Shown here in pieces: positions 1 to 7,112 of a DNA stretch of 12,327 nt. This DNA comes from an uncultured Clostridia bacterium (GTDB lineage: Bacteria > Bacillota > Clostridia > Christensenellales > Borkfalkiaceae), in NCBI GenBank assembly GCA_946627905.1, contig CAMOVY010000018.1:1-12327 (forward strand), read 5' to 3'. Within the stretch, counting starts at the first letter, position 1. Each line of letters opens with the position of its first letter. Below the pieces are notes generated by a model, which made no database searches, was not told where the DNA came from, and worked only from the letters and a program-made list of their open reading frames with translations. The translations under genes and the position numbers were made by a program.

Positions 1-12
1 CAGGTGAAACAT
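1..12 (-). CDS. Start of a gene running off the left edge (four codons visible)
   Basis: Only ATG TTT CAC CTG (M-F-H-L) is visible before the edge, so the product cannot be named. The call rests on context. Reading leftwards, a perfect sigma-A promoter at 52-80 is followed by a leader of roughly 35 bases, then GGAGA at 21-25, eight bases before the ATG at 10-12. That is a normal promoter, ribosome site and start codon arrangement. The gene faces the same way as fba but is separated from it by the fba terminator, so it is an independent unit. Confidence 0.5.
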
Positions 13-51
13 TGTGTTTTTCTCCGTAAAAATAGAGTTTCGGACAAAGAC

Positions 52-80
52 ATTATACTTTAATCCTAGATAGTTGTCAA
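52..80 (-). promoter_or_regulatory. Consensus sigma-A promoter for the left-edge gene
   Basis: On the minus strand, TTGACA (75-80) and TATAAT (52-57) are separated by exactly 17 bases. Both boxes match the consensus fully. It is the best promoter in the window and fires leftwards out of it. The -35 box lies directly after the U-tract of the fba terminator, so the two units are packed with almost no spare DNA. Confidence 0.85.
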
Positions 81-81
81 T

Positions 82-118
82 ATTAAAAAGGCGGCGGAAA
101 GCAAACGCTTTCCGCCGC
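82..118 (-). terminator. Rho-independent terminator of fba
   Basis: On the minus strand a perfect 12-bp stem (107-118 pairing with 91-102, GCGGCGGAAAGC type) closes a four-base loop. It is followed by CTTTTTAAT, a short U-rich tract. It begins 19 bases after the fba stop. The plus-strand side has no T-run, so it acts for fba. Confidence 0.88.
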
Positions 119-136
119 AAAATACCTTTGATATAA

Positions 137-1111
137 TTATTTGCACTCGTCGGCTTTGCCTGCGCAGCCCAAAACGTTTACGAGTTTGTGGCGAACGAGT
201 TCTTTGATGTTCGCTCTCGCGGGTTTTAAGTATTCGCGCGGGTCGAATTTTTCGGGATGTTCGTTGAAGAACTTACGGATAGTGCCGGTCATAGCAAGTC
301 TTAAGTCGGAGTCGATATTGATTTTGCAGACCGAAAGGCGAGCCGCTTCGCGGAGTTGTTCTTCGGGAACGCCGATAGCGTTCGGCATTTTGCCGCCGTT
401 TTCGTTTACCATTTTAACGTATTCCTGCGGAACGGAAGAAGAACCGTGTAAAACTATCGGGAAGTTAGGCAATCTTCGACTTACTTCTTCCAAAATATCG
501 AAACGGAGCGCGGGGGGAACTAAAATACCCTGTTCGTTTACCGTGCACTGTTCGGGCTTAAACTTATATGCGCCGTGGGAAGTACCGATAGCGATAGCGA
601 GCGAATCAACGCCCGTGCCTTTAACGAACTTTTCCACGTCTTCGGGGCGGGTGTAAGAACCTACCGCGTGGCTTACTTCGTCTTCGATTCCGGCAAGCGT
701 GCCGAGTTCGCCTTCGACGGTAACGCCGTATTTATGCGCGTATTCGACGACTTTTGCCGTTTCTTCGATATTTTCTTCCAAGGGATGCGAAGAGTAGTCA
801 ATCATAACCGAAGTAAATCCGCCGTCAATGCAGGATTTGCAGGTTTCGAAATCAGGACCGTGGTCGAGATGCAAAACTACGGGGATTTCGGGGCATTCTA
901 TAACCGCCGCTTCTACGAGTTTAACGAGATACGTGTGGTTTGCGTAAGCCCTTGCGCCCTTGCTGACCTGAAGTATTACGGGCGCTTTTTCTTCTTTACA
1001 CGCTTCGGTAATACCCTGTACGATTTCCATGTTGTTTACGTTGAACGCGCCGATAGCGTAGCCGTTCTTGTAAGCCTGTTCGAACATTTTTTTGGAATTA
1101 ACCAATGCCAT
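137..1111 (-). CDS. fba: Class II fructose-bisphosphate aldolase
   Basis: This 324-residue enzyme is a zinc-dependent class II aldolase that reversibly splits fructose 1,6-bisphosphate into dihydroxyacetone phosphate and glyceraldehyde 3-phosphate in the cytoplasmic glycolysis/gluconeogenesis pathway. Visible family signatures are HLDHG at 81-85 (catalytic Asp83, zinc ligand His84), VEGELG around 132-137, GTSHGAYK at 176-183 (zinc ligand His179), LHGSSS at 221-226 (zinc ligand His222) and NIDSDLR at 265-271, which holds the phosphate-binding region. The length is normal for the family. The ATG is preceded by GGAGGAA at 1118-1124, six bases away. It has its own promoter and terminator and is divergent from the M29 aminopeptidase. 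The gap gene, two steps on in glycolysis, is one gene away on the other strand. Nothing is truncated or missing. Confidence 0.97.
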   Translation of the reverse strand: MALVNSKKMFEQAYKNGYAIGAFNVNNMEIVQGITEACKEEKAPVILQVSKGARAYANHTYLVKLVEAAVIECPEIPVVLHLDHGPDFETCKSCIDGGFTSVMIDYSSHPLEENIEETAKVVEYAHKYGVTVEGELGTLAGIEDEVSHAVGSYTRPEDVEKFVKGTGVDSLAIAIGTSHGAYKFKPEQCTVNEQGILVPPALRFDILEEVSRRLPNFPIVLHGSSSVPQEYVKMVNENGGKMPNAIGVPEEQLREAARLSVCKINIDSDLRLAMTGTIRKFFNEHPEKFDPREYLKPARANIKELVRHKLVNVLGCAGKADECK

Positions 1112-1179
1112 TTTCAGTTCCTCCGAATATTTATATAAAAAATTTCTTTTATTATAGGGAAAAATCCCAAACCTTTAAT

Positions 1180-1208
1180 ATTATACAAAAAATTCGCGCG
1201 CATTGCAA
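1180..1208 (-). promoter_or_regulatory. Predicted fba promoter
   Basis: On the minus strand TTGCAA (1203-1208) and TATAAT (1180-1185) are spaced 17 bases apart, with ATTAAAGG immediately after the -10 box. The start would fall near 1173, giving a leader of about 62 bases before fba. A second TATAAT at 1151-1156 lacks a convincing -35 box. Confidence 0.65.
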
Positions 1209-1218
1209 ATAAATTTGC
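1205..1218. promoter_or_regulatory. Palindrome in the fba/aminopeptidase spacer, candidate operator
   Basis: GCAAAT and ATTTGC form a perfect inverted repeat with a two-base centre, overlapping the fba -35 box. A related TTTGCAAA lies at 1236-1243 over the -35 box of the opposite promoter. A regulator bound here could control both directions. No known operator (for example a Rex site) is recognised, so the role is inferred from position only. Confidence 0.35.
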
Positions 1219-1236
1219 GTTTATACTTAAAATACT

Positions 1237-1265
1237 TTGCAAAACTTGGGTTAAAGTTGTATCAT
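1237..1265 (+). promoter_or_regulatory. Predicted promoter of the M29 aminopeptidase gene
   Basis: TTGCAA (1237-1242) and TATCAT (1260-1265) are 17 bases apart, followed by TTAAAGGG. The distance to the ATG at 1306 leaves a leader of about 34 bases containing an AAGGGG ribosome site at 1294-1299. The -35 box is identical to that of the divergent fba promoter. Confidence 0.55.
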
Positions 1266-1305
1266 TAAAGGGAAAATATTAAAAAACCGTAAAAAGGGGC
1301 TTTAT

Positions 1306-2421
1306 ATGCAGGACGAAAGAATAAATAAACTTGCAAAAAACCTTATAAATCAGTCGTGTAAACTCCAAAAGGGCGAAAAAGTGCTTATAGAAGCCAAGGG
1401 CATAGACTATATGCTTATAAACGCGCTCGTAAAGGAAGCGTACGCTGTCGGCGCGTATCCGTTTGTGGAAATTTTCGATAACCGCGTCTCGCGCGAATTG
1501 CTGCTTGGCGAGACGGAAGAATACGCTCGCCTTAAAGCAAAATACGACGCTTTCCGTATGGACGATATGGACGCGTACATCGGCATACGCGGCGGCGAAA
1601 ACAGCAACGAAAACGCCGACGTTCCGTCCGAAAAATTACAGATTGACAGCGAATTTTATTCTCACCCCGTACACCACGAGATAAGGGTTAAAAAGACCAA
1701 GTGGGTGATACTGCGCTACCCCAACCAAGGTATGGCGCAGCAGGCGGGTATGAGTACCGACGCTTTCGAGGATTTTTATTTTAACGTGTGTAATCTCGAC
1801 TATTCCAAAATGGATAGGGCGATGGACGCGTTAAAAGCGCGGCTTGACAGGGCGGACAAAGTTCGCATCGTTGCGCCGAATACGGATATTTCATTTTCTA
1901 TAAAGGGCATAGGCAGCAAAAAGTGCTCTGGCGACCACAATATTCCCGACGGCGAAATTTACACAGCGCCCGTAAAAAACAGCGTGAACGGCGTTATTAC
2001 CTACAACGCGCCGTCCGTGCAGAACGGGTTTAAGTACGAAAACGTTTCGCTGACCTTTAAAGACGGCAAAATAATAAACGCCACGGGCAACGCGCCCGAC
2101 AAAATAAACGCTATTTTCGACACGGACGAAGGCGCAAGGTACGTGGGTGAGTTTGCGTTCGGCGTAAACCCGTACGTGGTTAAGCCTATGGGCGATATAC
2201 TGTTCGACGAAAAAATATCGGGGTCTATCCACTTTACCCCCGGGGCGTGCTACGACGACTGTTATAACGGCAACGTGTCCGCCGTGCACTGGGATTTGGT
2301 ACTTATTCAGACAGAAGAGTATGGCGGCGGCGAGATTTATATCGACGGGGAACTTATCCGCAAAAACGGAAGGTTCGTGCCCGAAGATTTGCTCTGTTTA
2401 AATCCCGAAAATTTAAAATAA
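1306..2421 (+). CDS. M29 family aminopeptidase
   Basis: This 371-residue protein belongs to the M29 metalloaminopeptidases (thermophilic aminopeptidase T / AmpS / PepS type), cytoplasmic two-metal enzymes that remove N-terminal residues from peptides. By alignment from memory to the Thermus enzyme, the metal and catalytic residues are Glu217 in PDGEIYTAP, Glu282 in GEFAFG, His309 in DEKISGSIHF, Tyr316, and His328 and Asp330 in VHWD. The spacing between the two glutamates (65) is close to the family value. The N-terminal half (1-200) is the usual Rossmann-like part. The start is supported by AAGGGG six bases upstream. It stands alone between a divergent fba and a gap gene that has its own promoter; no strong terminator follows it, so some read-through into gap is likely. 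I am sure of the family but not of substrate preference. Confidence 0.93.
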   Translation: MQDERINKLAKNLINQSCKLQKGEKVLIEAKGIDYMLINALVKEAYAVGAYPFVEIFDNRVSRELLLGETEEYARLKAKYDAFRMDDMDAYIGIRGGENSNENADVPSEKLQIDSEFYSHPVHHEIRVKKTKWVILRYPNQGMAQQAGMSTDAFEDFYFNVCNLDYSKMDRAMDALKARLDRADKVRIVAPNTDISFSIKGIGSKKCSGDHNIPDGEIYTAPVKNSVNGVITYNAPSVQNGFKYENVSLTFKDGKIINATGNAPDKINAIFDTDEGARYVGEFAFGVNPYVVKPMGDILFDEKISGSIHFTPGACYDDCYNGNVSAVHWDLVLIQTEEYGGGEIYIDGELIRKNGRFVPEDLLCLNPENLK

Positions 2422-2435
2422 CCGATTAAATTTGT

Positions 2436-2464
2436 TTGACTTAATTGCGGCGGAAATATATAAT
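2436..2464 (+). promoter_or_regulatory. Strong sigma-A promoter of gap
   Basis: TTGACT (2436-2441) and TATAAT (2459-2464) are spaced by exactly 17 bases. The -10 box runs straight into ATTAAAGG, the same 14-base junction as in the fba promoter. The predicted start near 2471 gives a leader of about 38 bases with AAAGGAGA just before the gap ATG. A near-consensus promoter suits a highly expressed glycolytic gene. Confidence 0.85.
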
Positions 2465-2508
2465 ATTAAAGGAAATTATGTGAAAACTATTAAAAGGAGA
2501 TAATTAAA

Positions 2509-3570
2509 ATGTCCAAAATCACAAAAGTAGCAATCAACGGTTTCGGTCGTATCGGCCGTTTGGCTTTCAGACAGATGTTCGGCGCGGAAGGCTACGAAGT
2601 AGTCGCAATCAACGACTTAACCAGCCCCAAAATGCTTGCCCATCTTTTGAAATACGACACGATGCAAGGCAACTATGCGAGAAGCCATAACGTCGAATTC
2701 AAAGACGCTATATTAGCGGAAGACGGAAAAACCGTTTTAACCCCCGGTTCTATCATAGTAGACGGTAAGGAAATCACCATCTACGCTAAAGCGAACGCGG
2801 CGGAACTTCCTTGGGGCGAACTCGATATCGACGTAGTGCTTGAATGCACGGGTTTCTATACTTCCAAGGCAAAAGCACAGGCGCATATCGACGCGGGCGC
2901 AAAGAACGTCGTTATTTCCGCACCTGCGGGCAACGACCTTCCCACTATCGTTTACAACGTAAACCACAAAACGCTTACCAAAGACGACCATATTATATCG
3001 GCGGCATCCTGCACGACCAACTGTCTTGCTCCTATGGCTAAAGCGCTTAACGACTACGCTCCTATCGTTTCGGGTATCATGACCACCGTTCACGCTTATA
3101 CCGGCGACCAGATGATTTTAGACGGACCGCAGAGAAAGGGCGACTTACGTCGTTCGAGGGCGGGCGCTATGAATATCGTTCCGAACTCAACGGGCGCGGC
3201 TAAAGCAATCGGTCTCGTTATCCCCGAACTCAACGGCAAACTTATCGGCGCTGCGCAACGTGTTCCTACCGCTACGGGTTCTACGACCATTTTAATCGCG
3301 GTAGTTAAGGGCAAGGACATCACGAAGGAAGGCATCAACGCCGCTATGAAGGCGCAGGCTACCGAATCTTTCGGCTACAACACCGACGAAATCGTTTCTT
3401 CCGACGTTATCGGTATGAAATACGGTTCGCTGTTTGACGCTACCCAGACTATGGTAAGTAAAATCGACGACGACACCTATCAGGTACAGGTTGTTTCCTG
3501 GTACGATAACGAAAATTCGTACACCAGCCAGATGGTAAGAACGATTAAATATTTCTCCGAAATTAAATAA
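2509..3570 (+). CDS. gap: NAD-dependent glyceraldehyde-3-phosphate dehydrogenase
   Basis: This cytoplasmic enzyme oxidises and phosphorylates glyceraldehyde 3-phosphate to 1,3-bisphosphoglycerate, reducing NAD. The Rossmann signature NGFGRIGR is at 10-17. Asp37 in AINDL favours NAD over NADP. The active site SCTTNC at 167-172 gives the nucleophile Cys168, and His195 in TVHAYTGD is the catalytic base. WYDNENSY at 331-338 is the conserved C-terminal motif. At 353 residues it is slightly longer than the typical 335; the extra length seems to lie around residues 65-90, before the catalytic domain. An AAAGGAGA ribosome site lies just upstream. It is a single-gene unit between a strong promoter and a hairpin terminator, so pgk and tpi are not co-transcribed here. 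Confidence 0.98.
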   Translation: MSKITKVAINGFGRIGRLAFRQMFGAEGYEVVAINDLTSPKMLAHLLKYDTMQGNYARSHNVEFKDAILAEDGKTVLTPGSIIVDGKEITIYAKANAAELPWGELDIDVVLECTGFYTSKAKAQAHIDAGAKNVVISAPAGNDLPTIVYNVNHKTLTKDDHIISAASCTTNCLAPMAKALNDYAPIVSGIMTTVHAYTGDQMILDGPQRKGDLRRSRAGAMNIVPNSTGAAKAIGLVIPELNGKLIGAAQRVPTATGSTTILIAVVKGKDITKEGINAAMKAQATESFGYNTDEIVSSDVIGMKYGSLFDATQTMVSKIDDDTYQVQVVSWYDNENSYTSQMVRTIKYFSEIK

Positions 3571-3580
3571 GGTTTAAAAA

Positions 3581-3620
3581 ATAAATAAAGTCTCCGCAAA
3601 AATGCGGGGACTTTATTTAT
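3581..3620 (+). terminator. Terminator downstream of gap
   Basis: A 17-bp inverted repeat (3581-3597 against 3604-3620, one T-G wobble) closes an AAAAAT loop 10 bases after the gap stop. The GC core is AGTCTCCGC/GCGGGGACT, and the outer AT part supplies the TTTATTTAT tract on the plus strand. The minus strand also gives a good U-run, so it could block transcription both ways. Confidence 0.82.
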
Positions 3621-3684
3621 GCGGAATTTTGCCGCGTTTTACAATATTTTTGCGGTTAGCGGACAAAAATCCGAAAAAAATATT

Positions 3685-3711
3685 TTGATTTCACACGATT
3701 TATGATACAAT
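3685..3711 (+). promoter_or_regulatory. Predicted promoter placing the start at the permease ATG
   Basis: TTGATT (3685-3690) and TACAAT (3706-3711) are spaced by 15 bases, shorter than ideal, and are followed by ATATTAAAG. A start about seven bases after the -10 box would be near 3718, only about four bases before the ATG at 3722. Confidence 0.45.
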
Positions 3712-3721
3712 ATATTAAAGT

Positions 3722-4582
3722 ATGTGGGACGTTTTACTTGACGCTGCTATTGACGGCGCAAAAATTTTTCCGTTTATTTTTCTTATCTATATCCTGATGG
3801 AGATTATAGAACACGCGAAAAGTAAGGAAAACATAGAACGAATTTTAAGCGGACCGTTCGCCCCGACTGTGGCGGGCGTGTTAGGCGCTGTGCCGGAGTG
3901 CGGTTTTGCCGTAATGTGTTCTAAACTGTACGACAAAGGACTTATTAAAATAGGAACGCTTATCGCCGCCTTTGTTTCTATTAGCGACGAAGGCGTTATC
4001 ATTTTATTGACCGACGGGGCAAAGGTTTCGGACGTAATTTTGCTTATCGTTATAAAAATCGTGTACGCCGTTATAGCGGGTACGGCTATAAACGCGCTTT
4101 TATCCAAGAAAGACGCGGTTCACGTTTGCCCCGAAACGGACGACTGTATAGAGTGCGGCGAGCATCACGAGAAGGGTTTTGACAAATACTTTCTGCACCC
4201 GTTAAAGCACGCCGTTATTATTTTAGTATACGTGGTAATAATAAACTTTGCTTTGGGCGCGGCTATAAAATATCTTATCGGTGAAGAAAATATAAAAGAG
4301 TTAATGGATAACAGTATGGCGCTACAGCCCGTTATAGCACCGCTTGTCGGACTTATACCTAATTGCGGTTCGTCTATAATTCTTTCCGAAGCCTACCTTT
4401 CGGGAATTCTCAGTTTTTCGGGGCTTATAGCGGGGCTTGCGGCAAACGCGGGTATAGGCGCGCTGATATTGTTCAGGAGTAAAAACACCGTTAAAAAAGC
4501 CTTTATGATAATCGGGCTTATGTATGTTTTAGGTGCGGTTTTAGGGTATGCCGTTATGGGAGTAGCGGCAATTATCGGTTGA
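3722..4582 (+). CDS. ArsP_2-type (10TM) heavy-metal permease
   Basis: This 286-residue inner-membrane protein resembles the putative ten-helix metal exporter family (Pfam ArsP_2), whose members are annotated as arsenic or manganese transporters; the true substrate is unknown. Two homologous halves are visible: GAVPECGFAVM at 55-65 and GLIPNCGSSII at 210-220, each a helix with a Pro-x-Cys-Gly motif, about 155 residues apart. Between the halves, a hydrophilic loop at 134-149 has His134, Cys136, Cys142, Cys145, His148 and His149, a plausible metal-binding site. The N-terminus fits the family from residue 1 (MWDVLLDA, then PFIFLIYILMEIIEH), so the ATG is probably right although no ribosome site precedes it. 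It is followed 66 bases later by a PucR-type regulator on the same strand. No arsR-type repressor is seen nearby. Confidence 0.85.
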   Translation: MWDVLLDAAIDGAKIFPFIFLIYILMEIIEHAKSKENIERILSGPFAPTVAGVLGAVPECGFAVMCSKLYDKGLIKIGTLIAAFVSISDEGVIILLTDGAKVSDVILLIVIKIVYAVIAGTAINALLSKKDAVHVCPETDDCIECGEHHEKGFDKYFLHPLKHAVIILVYVVIINFALGAAIKYLIGEENIKELMDNSMALQPVIAPLVGLIPNCGSSIILSEAYLSGILSFSGLIAGLAANAGIGALILFRSKNTVKKAFMIIGLMYVLGAVLGYAVMGVAAIIG

Positions 4583-4648
4583 TTACCGCTATTAAAACGC
4601 GGGAATTTTATATTTTGATAAAACGTCAGGGGAGAAAACAAATCGACA

Positions 4649-5677
4649 ATGGAACACGATATAACCGTATTCGTACGTAATATAAGGGAAAATACCGGCA
4701 TAGTGTTCGACGCGTATTCGGATTGCGGCGAATTTATCGCGGGCGAAGATAAGGGAAACGTCAAGTCGGATTTTGAAAGCATATACGCCGACACGGCTAA
4801 TTCTCGCACGCTTTTTAAGTTCAGGTACAAAAATAAAAACTATATCGGCAGTATAGCGGGCGTCGATTCCGCGTCTAAAAATTACGCGTATTTAATCTGC
4901 GAACTTGCCGAGCAGTCCTTTGCCAAAACCAACTTTACCAAAGAAGAGTTTTTTAAGTCTGCGCTATTCGGCGAAGCGAGTTATTACACCATAAAAAAAT
5001 ACGCGAAAAAATACTGCGGGGGCGACGCGGCGTGCGTAATGCTGTTAGTGATGGACGGCGGCAGGGAAAACGAAGTTTTAAACGTAGTCGGCGGATATTC
5101 CGAAGGCTCTTCGGACTTTGCCTGCGCATTGGAAGACGGACAGTGCGTGTTCGTTAAATTCTTTGACGAAGACGACGGCGAATACCGTTCGGTAGCCGAG
5201 TATGCGGAATTCCTTGCGCAGTCGGTTTACGAAGAAACGGGTATGAAAATCGGTGTGTTTATAGGCGGAACGGTTAAAAACGTCGCCGACCTTTCGCTGT
5301 CTTTCGGGCAGGCGGTAGCCGCGCACCGTATGAGTTCCGCCGTCAACTACAGGGGCGGCGTCCACTCTTTTAAAGAGTTCATTATGGTCAAAATGCTGGA
5401 AGACTTGCCAAAGTACAAAATTTCGGAATACCTTGAAATGCTGTTGGATTCTTCCGCGCGGGATATATTCGACGATAAGGAAATGATAAACACCGCCGAA
5501 GAGTTTTTCGAGAACAGTTTAAACGTCAGCGAAACGGCAAGAAAACTGTATCTTCACCGCAACACGCTAAACTACAGGCTGGATAAAATAGAAAAGTCCA
5601 CGGGGCTTAACATAAGAAAGATAGCGGACGCAATTACGTTCAGGATGATAACGGTAATATTAAAGTTGGTAAGGTAA
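4649..5677 (+). CDS. PucR-family (CdaR-like) transcriptional regulator
   Basis: This 342-residue protein ends in the helix-turn-helix typical of PucR/CdaR activators. Residues 291-320 contain LNVSETARKLYLHRNTLNYR and the following LDKIEKSTGL, and the helix-turn-helix domain spans about 280-338. Residues 100-245 probably form the degenerate GGDEF-like domain common in this family. Residues 1-95 are a small N-terminal region that may sense a ligand; I cannot name the ligand. The GGGGAG ribosome-like site at 4629-4634 is 14 bases from the ATG, longer than ideal, but no better in-frame start is visible. The stop is five bases from the S41 peptidase start, so the two are almost certainly co-transcribed. 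The upstream permease may share the transcript, as no terminator lies between. Confidence 0.88.
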   Translation: MEHDITVFVRNIRENTGIVFDAYSDCGEFIAGEDKGNVKSDFESIYADTANSRTLFKFRYKNKNYIGSIAGVDSASKNYAYLICELAEQSFAKTNFTKEEFFKSALFGEASYYTIKKYAKKYCGGDAACVMLLVMDGGRENEVLNVVGGYSEGSSDFACALEDGQCVFVKFFDEDDGEYRSVAEYAEFLAQSVYEETGMKIGVFIGGTVKNVADLSLSFGQAVAAHRMSSAVNYRGGVHSFKEFIMVKMLEDLPKYKISEYLEMLLDSSARDIFDDKEMINTAEEFFENSLNVSETARKLYLHRNTLNYRLDKIEKSTGLNIRKIADAITFRMITVILKLVR

Positions 5678-5682
5678 AAAAG

Positions 5683-7044
5683 ATGGAAGAAAAAGAAAAT
5701 CTTTCGGCTACGGAGAACACACGTCGCAAAGTCAACCGCAACGCGCTTTTATCGGTTCTTTTTGCCACGGTTTTAATAATAACGTTCTTTCTGGGATATT
5801 TCGTGCGCGGGCACAGCGAACCGGCTTACGCACAGAAAATCAACGAAATTATAAAACTTATAAACAGTATGTCGGTGTATTCTTCGGATAAAGACGCCGA
5901 CACCCTTGCCAAATATCTTTTAAAAGAACTGTTAAAAGACGATAAGTACGCTTATTATTACACCGCCGAAGAGTATAAAAAAGTGATTGCGGAAGACGGC
6001 GGCAATTATTCCGGACTCGGCGTAGGGTTTTCGGCAGACGGACAGATAGTGCGGGTTTATCTCAATTCGCCCGCGTATAATAACGGGCAAGGGCTTAAAA
6101 AAGGCGACGAACTTTACGCGGGGATTTATAAAGGCGACGAAGATTATACCGTGTTTGCCGACAGATTAACCGCGGATAAGGATAAATTAGATGTTTACGC
6201 GGAGTTTTTTGCCGAGTTTGAATTCGGCGAAGAAATAAACTTAAAGGTACTTCGCGGCAGCGAAGGCGGCGAAACGTTAGAGTTCACCTTTGCCAAGGAA
6301 CAGTATACCGTTTCGTACGTGGAGTATTTTGACGACGAAAAGTATTACCACTATTCCACGGGCGAAGACGGGTTTAAGGGCAGAGTTTCCGACGATATGT
6401 GTATAAGCGGATTAAGCGCCGACACCGCGTATATAAAACTTTACGAGTTCGAAGGCGGCGCGGCGGTACAGTTCGCGGGCGCGCTTGAATTTATGCGTGA
6501 AAGGGGTAAAACCAAACTTATTCTCGATTTAAGGGATAACGGCGGCGGGCTTATTAACGTTCTTTTGGATATCGCTTCTTATATTATCAACGACAACGGT
6601 TCGGACGAAATAAAAATACTTAACGTTAAAGAAAAGGACGCGACGACGCATTATTCCACGTCTTCAAACAGGTTTTCGGGAGACATTACCGATATATCGG
6701 TAATAGCGAATACACACACCGCGTCCGCTTCGGAGTGTCTTATCGGCGCGCTTAACGATTACGGAGATAAAGATAGTTTCGGCGGCGCGGCGTTCAGCCT
6801 TGACAGACTTATTCTGACGGAACATGACGAAAGCGGCGTTTACCGCACTTTCGGTAAAGGCATCATGCAAACTACTGTAAAATTAAGTTCGGGCGGCGCG
6901 CTTAAACTTACGACGGCGAAGATTTACTGGCCGATTTCGTGGTGTAGCATACAGGACGTAGGCATAAAAACCGAAGTTTTAGAAAACTGCGTGTCGGACG
7001 AAGACGCGATTTCCCGTGCGGACGAAGTGTTGCACGCCGCGTAG
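5683..7044 (+). CDS. Membrane-anchored S41 (C-terminal processing) peptidase with PDZ domain
   Basis: This 453-residue serine protease of the CtpA/CtpB type probably acts outside the membrane on C-terminal ends of proteins. A single hydrophobic segment at about 21-42, preceded by the basic RRKVNRN, is an uncleaved anchor. A PDZ domain spans about 108-205 (GLGVGF at 111-116). The substrate-binding motif DLRDNGGG is at 282-289. TASASE at 346-351 gives the nucleophile Ser348, and FGKGIMQ at 390-396 gives the general base Lys392. The spacing between them is 44 residues; in the plant D1 protease, as I recall its sequence, it is 25. The extra residues, about 369-388, form an insertion rich in charged residues. 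The weak AAGG ribosome site overlaps the end of the PucR gene, five bases away, suggesting translational coupling. A strong hairpin follows the stop codon. Confidence 0.92.
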   Translation: MEEKENLSATENTRRKVNRNALLSVLFATVLIITFFLGYFVRGHSEPAYAQKINEIIKLINSMSVYSSDKDADTLAKYLLKELLKDDKYAYYYTAEEYKKVIAEDGGNYSGLGVGFSADGQIVRVYLNSPAYNNGQGLKKGDELYAGIYKGDEDYTVFADRLTADKDKLDVYAEFFAEFEFGEEINLKVLRGSEGGETLEFTFAKEQYTVSYVEYFDDEKYYHYSTGEDGFKGRVSDDMCISGLSADTAYIKLYEFEGGAAVQFAGALEFMRERGKTKLILDLRDNGGGLINVLLDIASYIINDNGSDEIKILNVKEKDATTHYSTSSNRFSGDITDISVIANTHTASASECLIGALNDYGDKDSFGGAAFSLDRLILTEHDESGVYRTFGKGIMQTTVKLSSGGALKLTTAKIYWPISWCSIQDVGIKTEVLENCVSDEDAISRADEVLHAA

Positions 7045-7063
7045 TAAATAATATTAAAAATTT

Positions 7064-7091
7064 CCGCGCCGCCCTTTTTAGGGCGGCGCGG
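7064..7091. terminator. Bidirectional hairpin between convergent genes
   Basis: A perfect 11-bp GC-rich stem (CCGCGCCGCCC at 7064-7074, complement at 7081-7091) closes a TTTTTA loop. It sits between the S41 gene and the convergent small gene at 7113-7394. On the minus strand it is followed by AAATTTTT; on the plus strand by TAAGATTTT. Both U-tracts are offset by a few bases, so termination is likely but not ideal in either direction. Confidence 0.75.
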
Positions 7092-7112
7092 TAAGATTTT
7101 AAAAAACAAAAT

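Noticed and set aside
575..1138. Long plus-strand open frame opposite fba
   Set aside because: It is a shadow of the fba coding sequence; aldolase motifs are intact on the minus strand and the shadow matches no family.
1157..1168. GGGA-TTTT-TCCC hairpin in the fba leader as a regulatory element
   Set aside because: Only four base pairs, without further structure or conservation to support it.
2409..2433. AAATTTAA / TTAAATTT inverted repeat after the aminopeptidase gene as a terminator
   Set aside because: The stem is entirely AT, too weak to stop transcription, and lies directly in front of the gap promoter.
2425..2510. Rex-type operator (TTGTTAA...TTAACAA) at the gap promoter
   Set aside because: Expected for clostridial redox control but no such dyad is present around the promoter.
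3621..3721. Metal riboswitch upstream of the permease
   Set aside because: The region from the gap terminator to the ATG is only about 100 bases, the predicted start leaves almost no leader, and the short CGGA/TCCG and CCGC/GCGG pairs do not form a known riboswitch shape.
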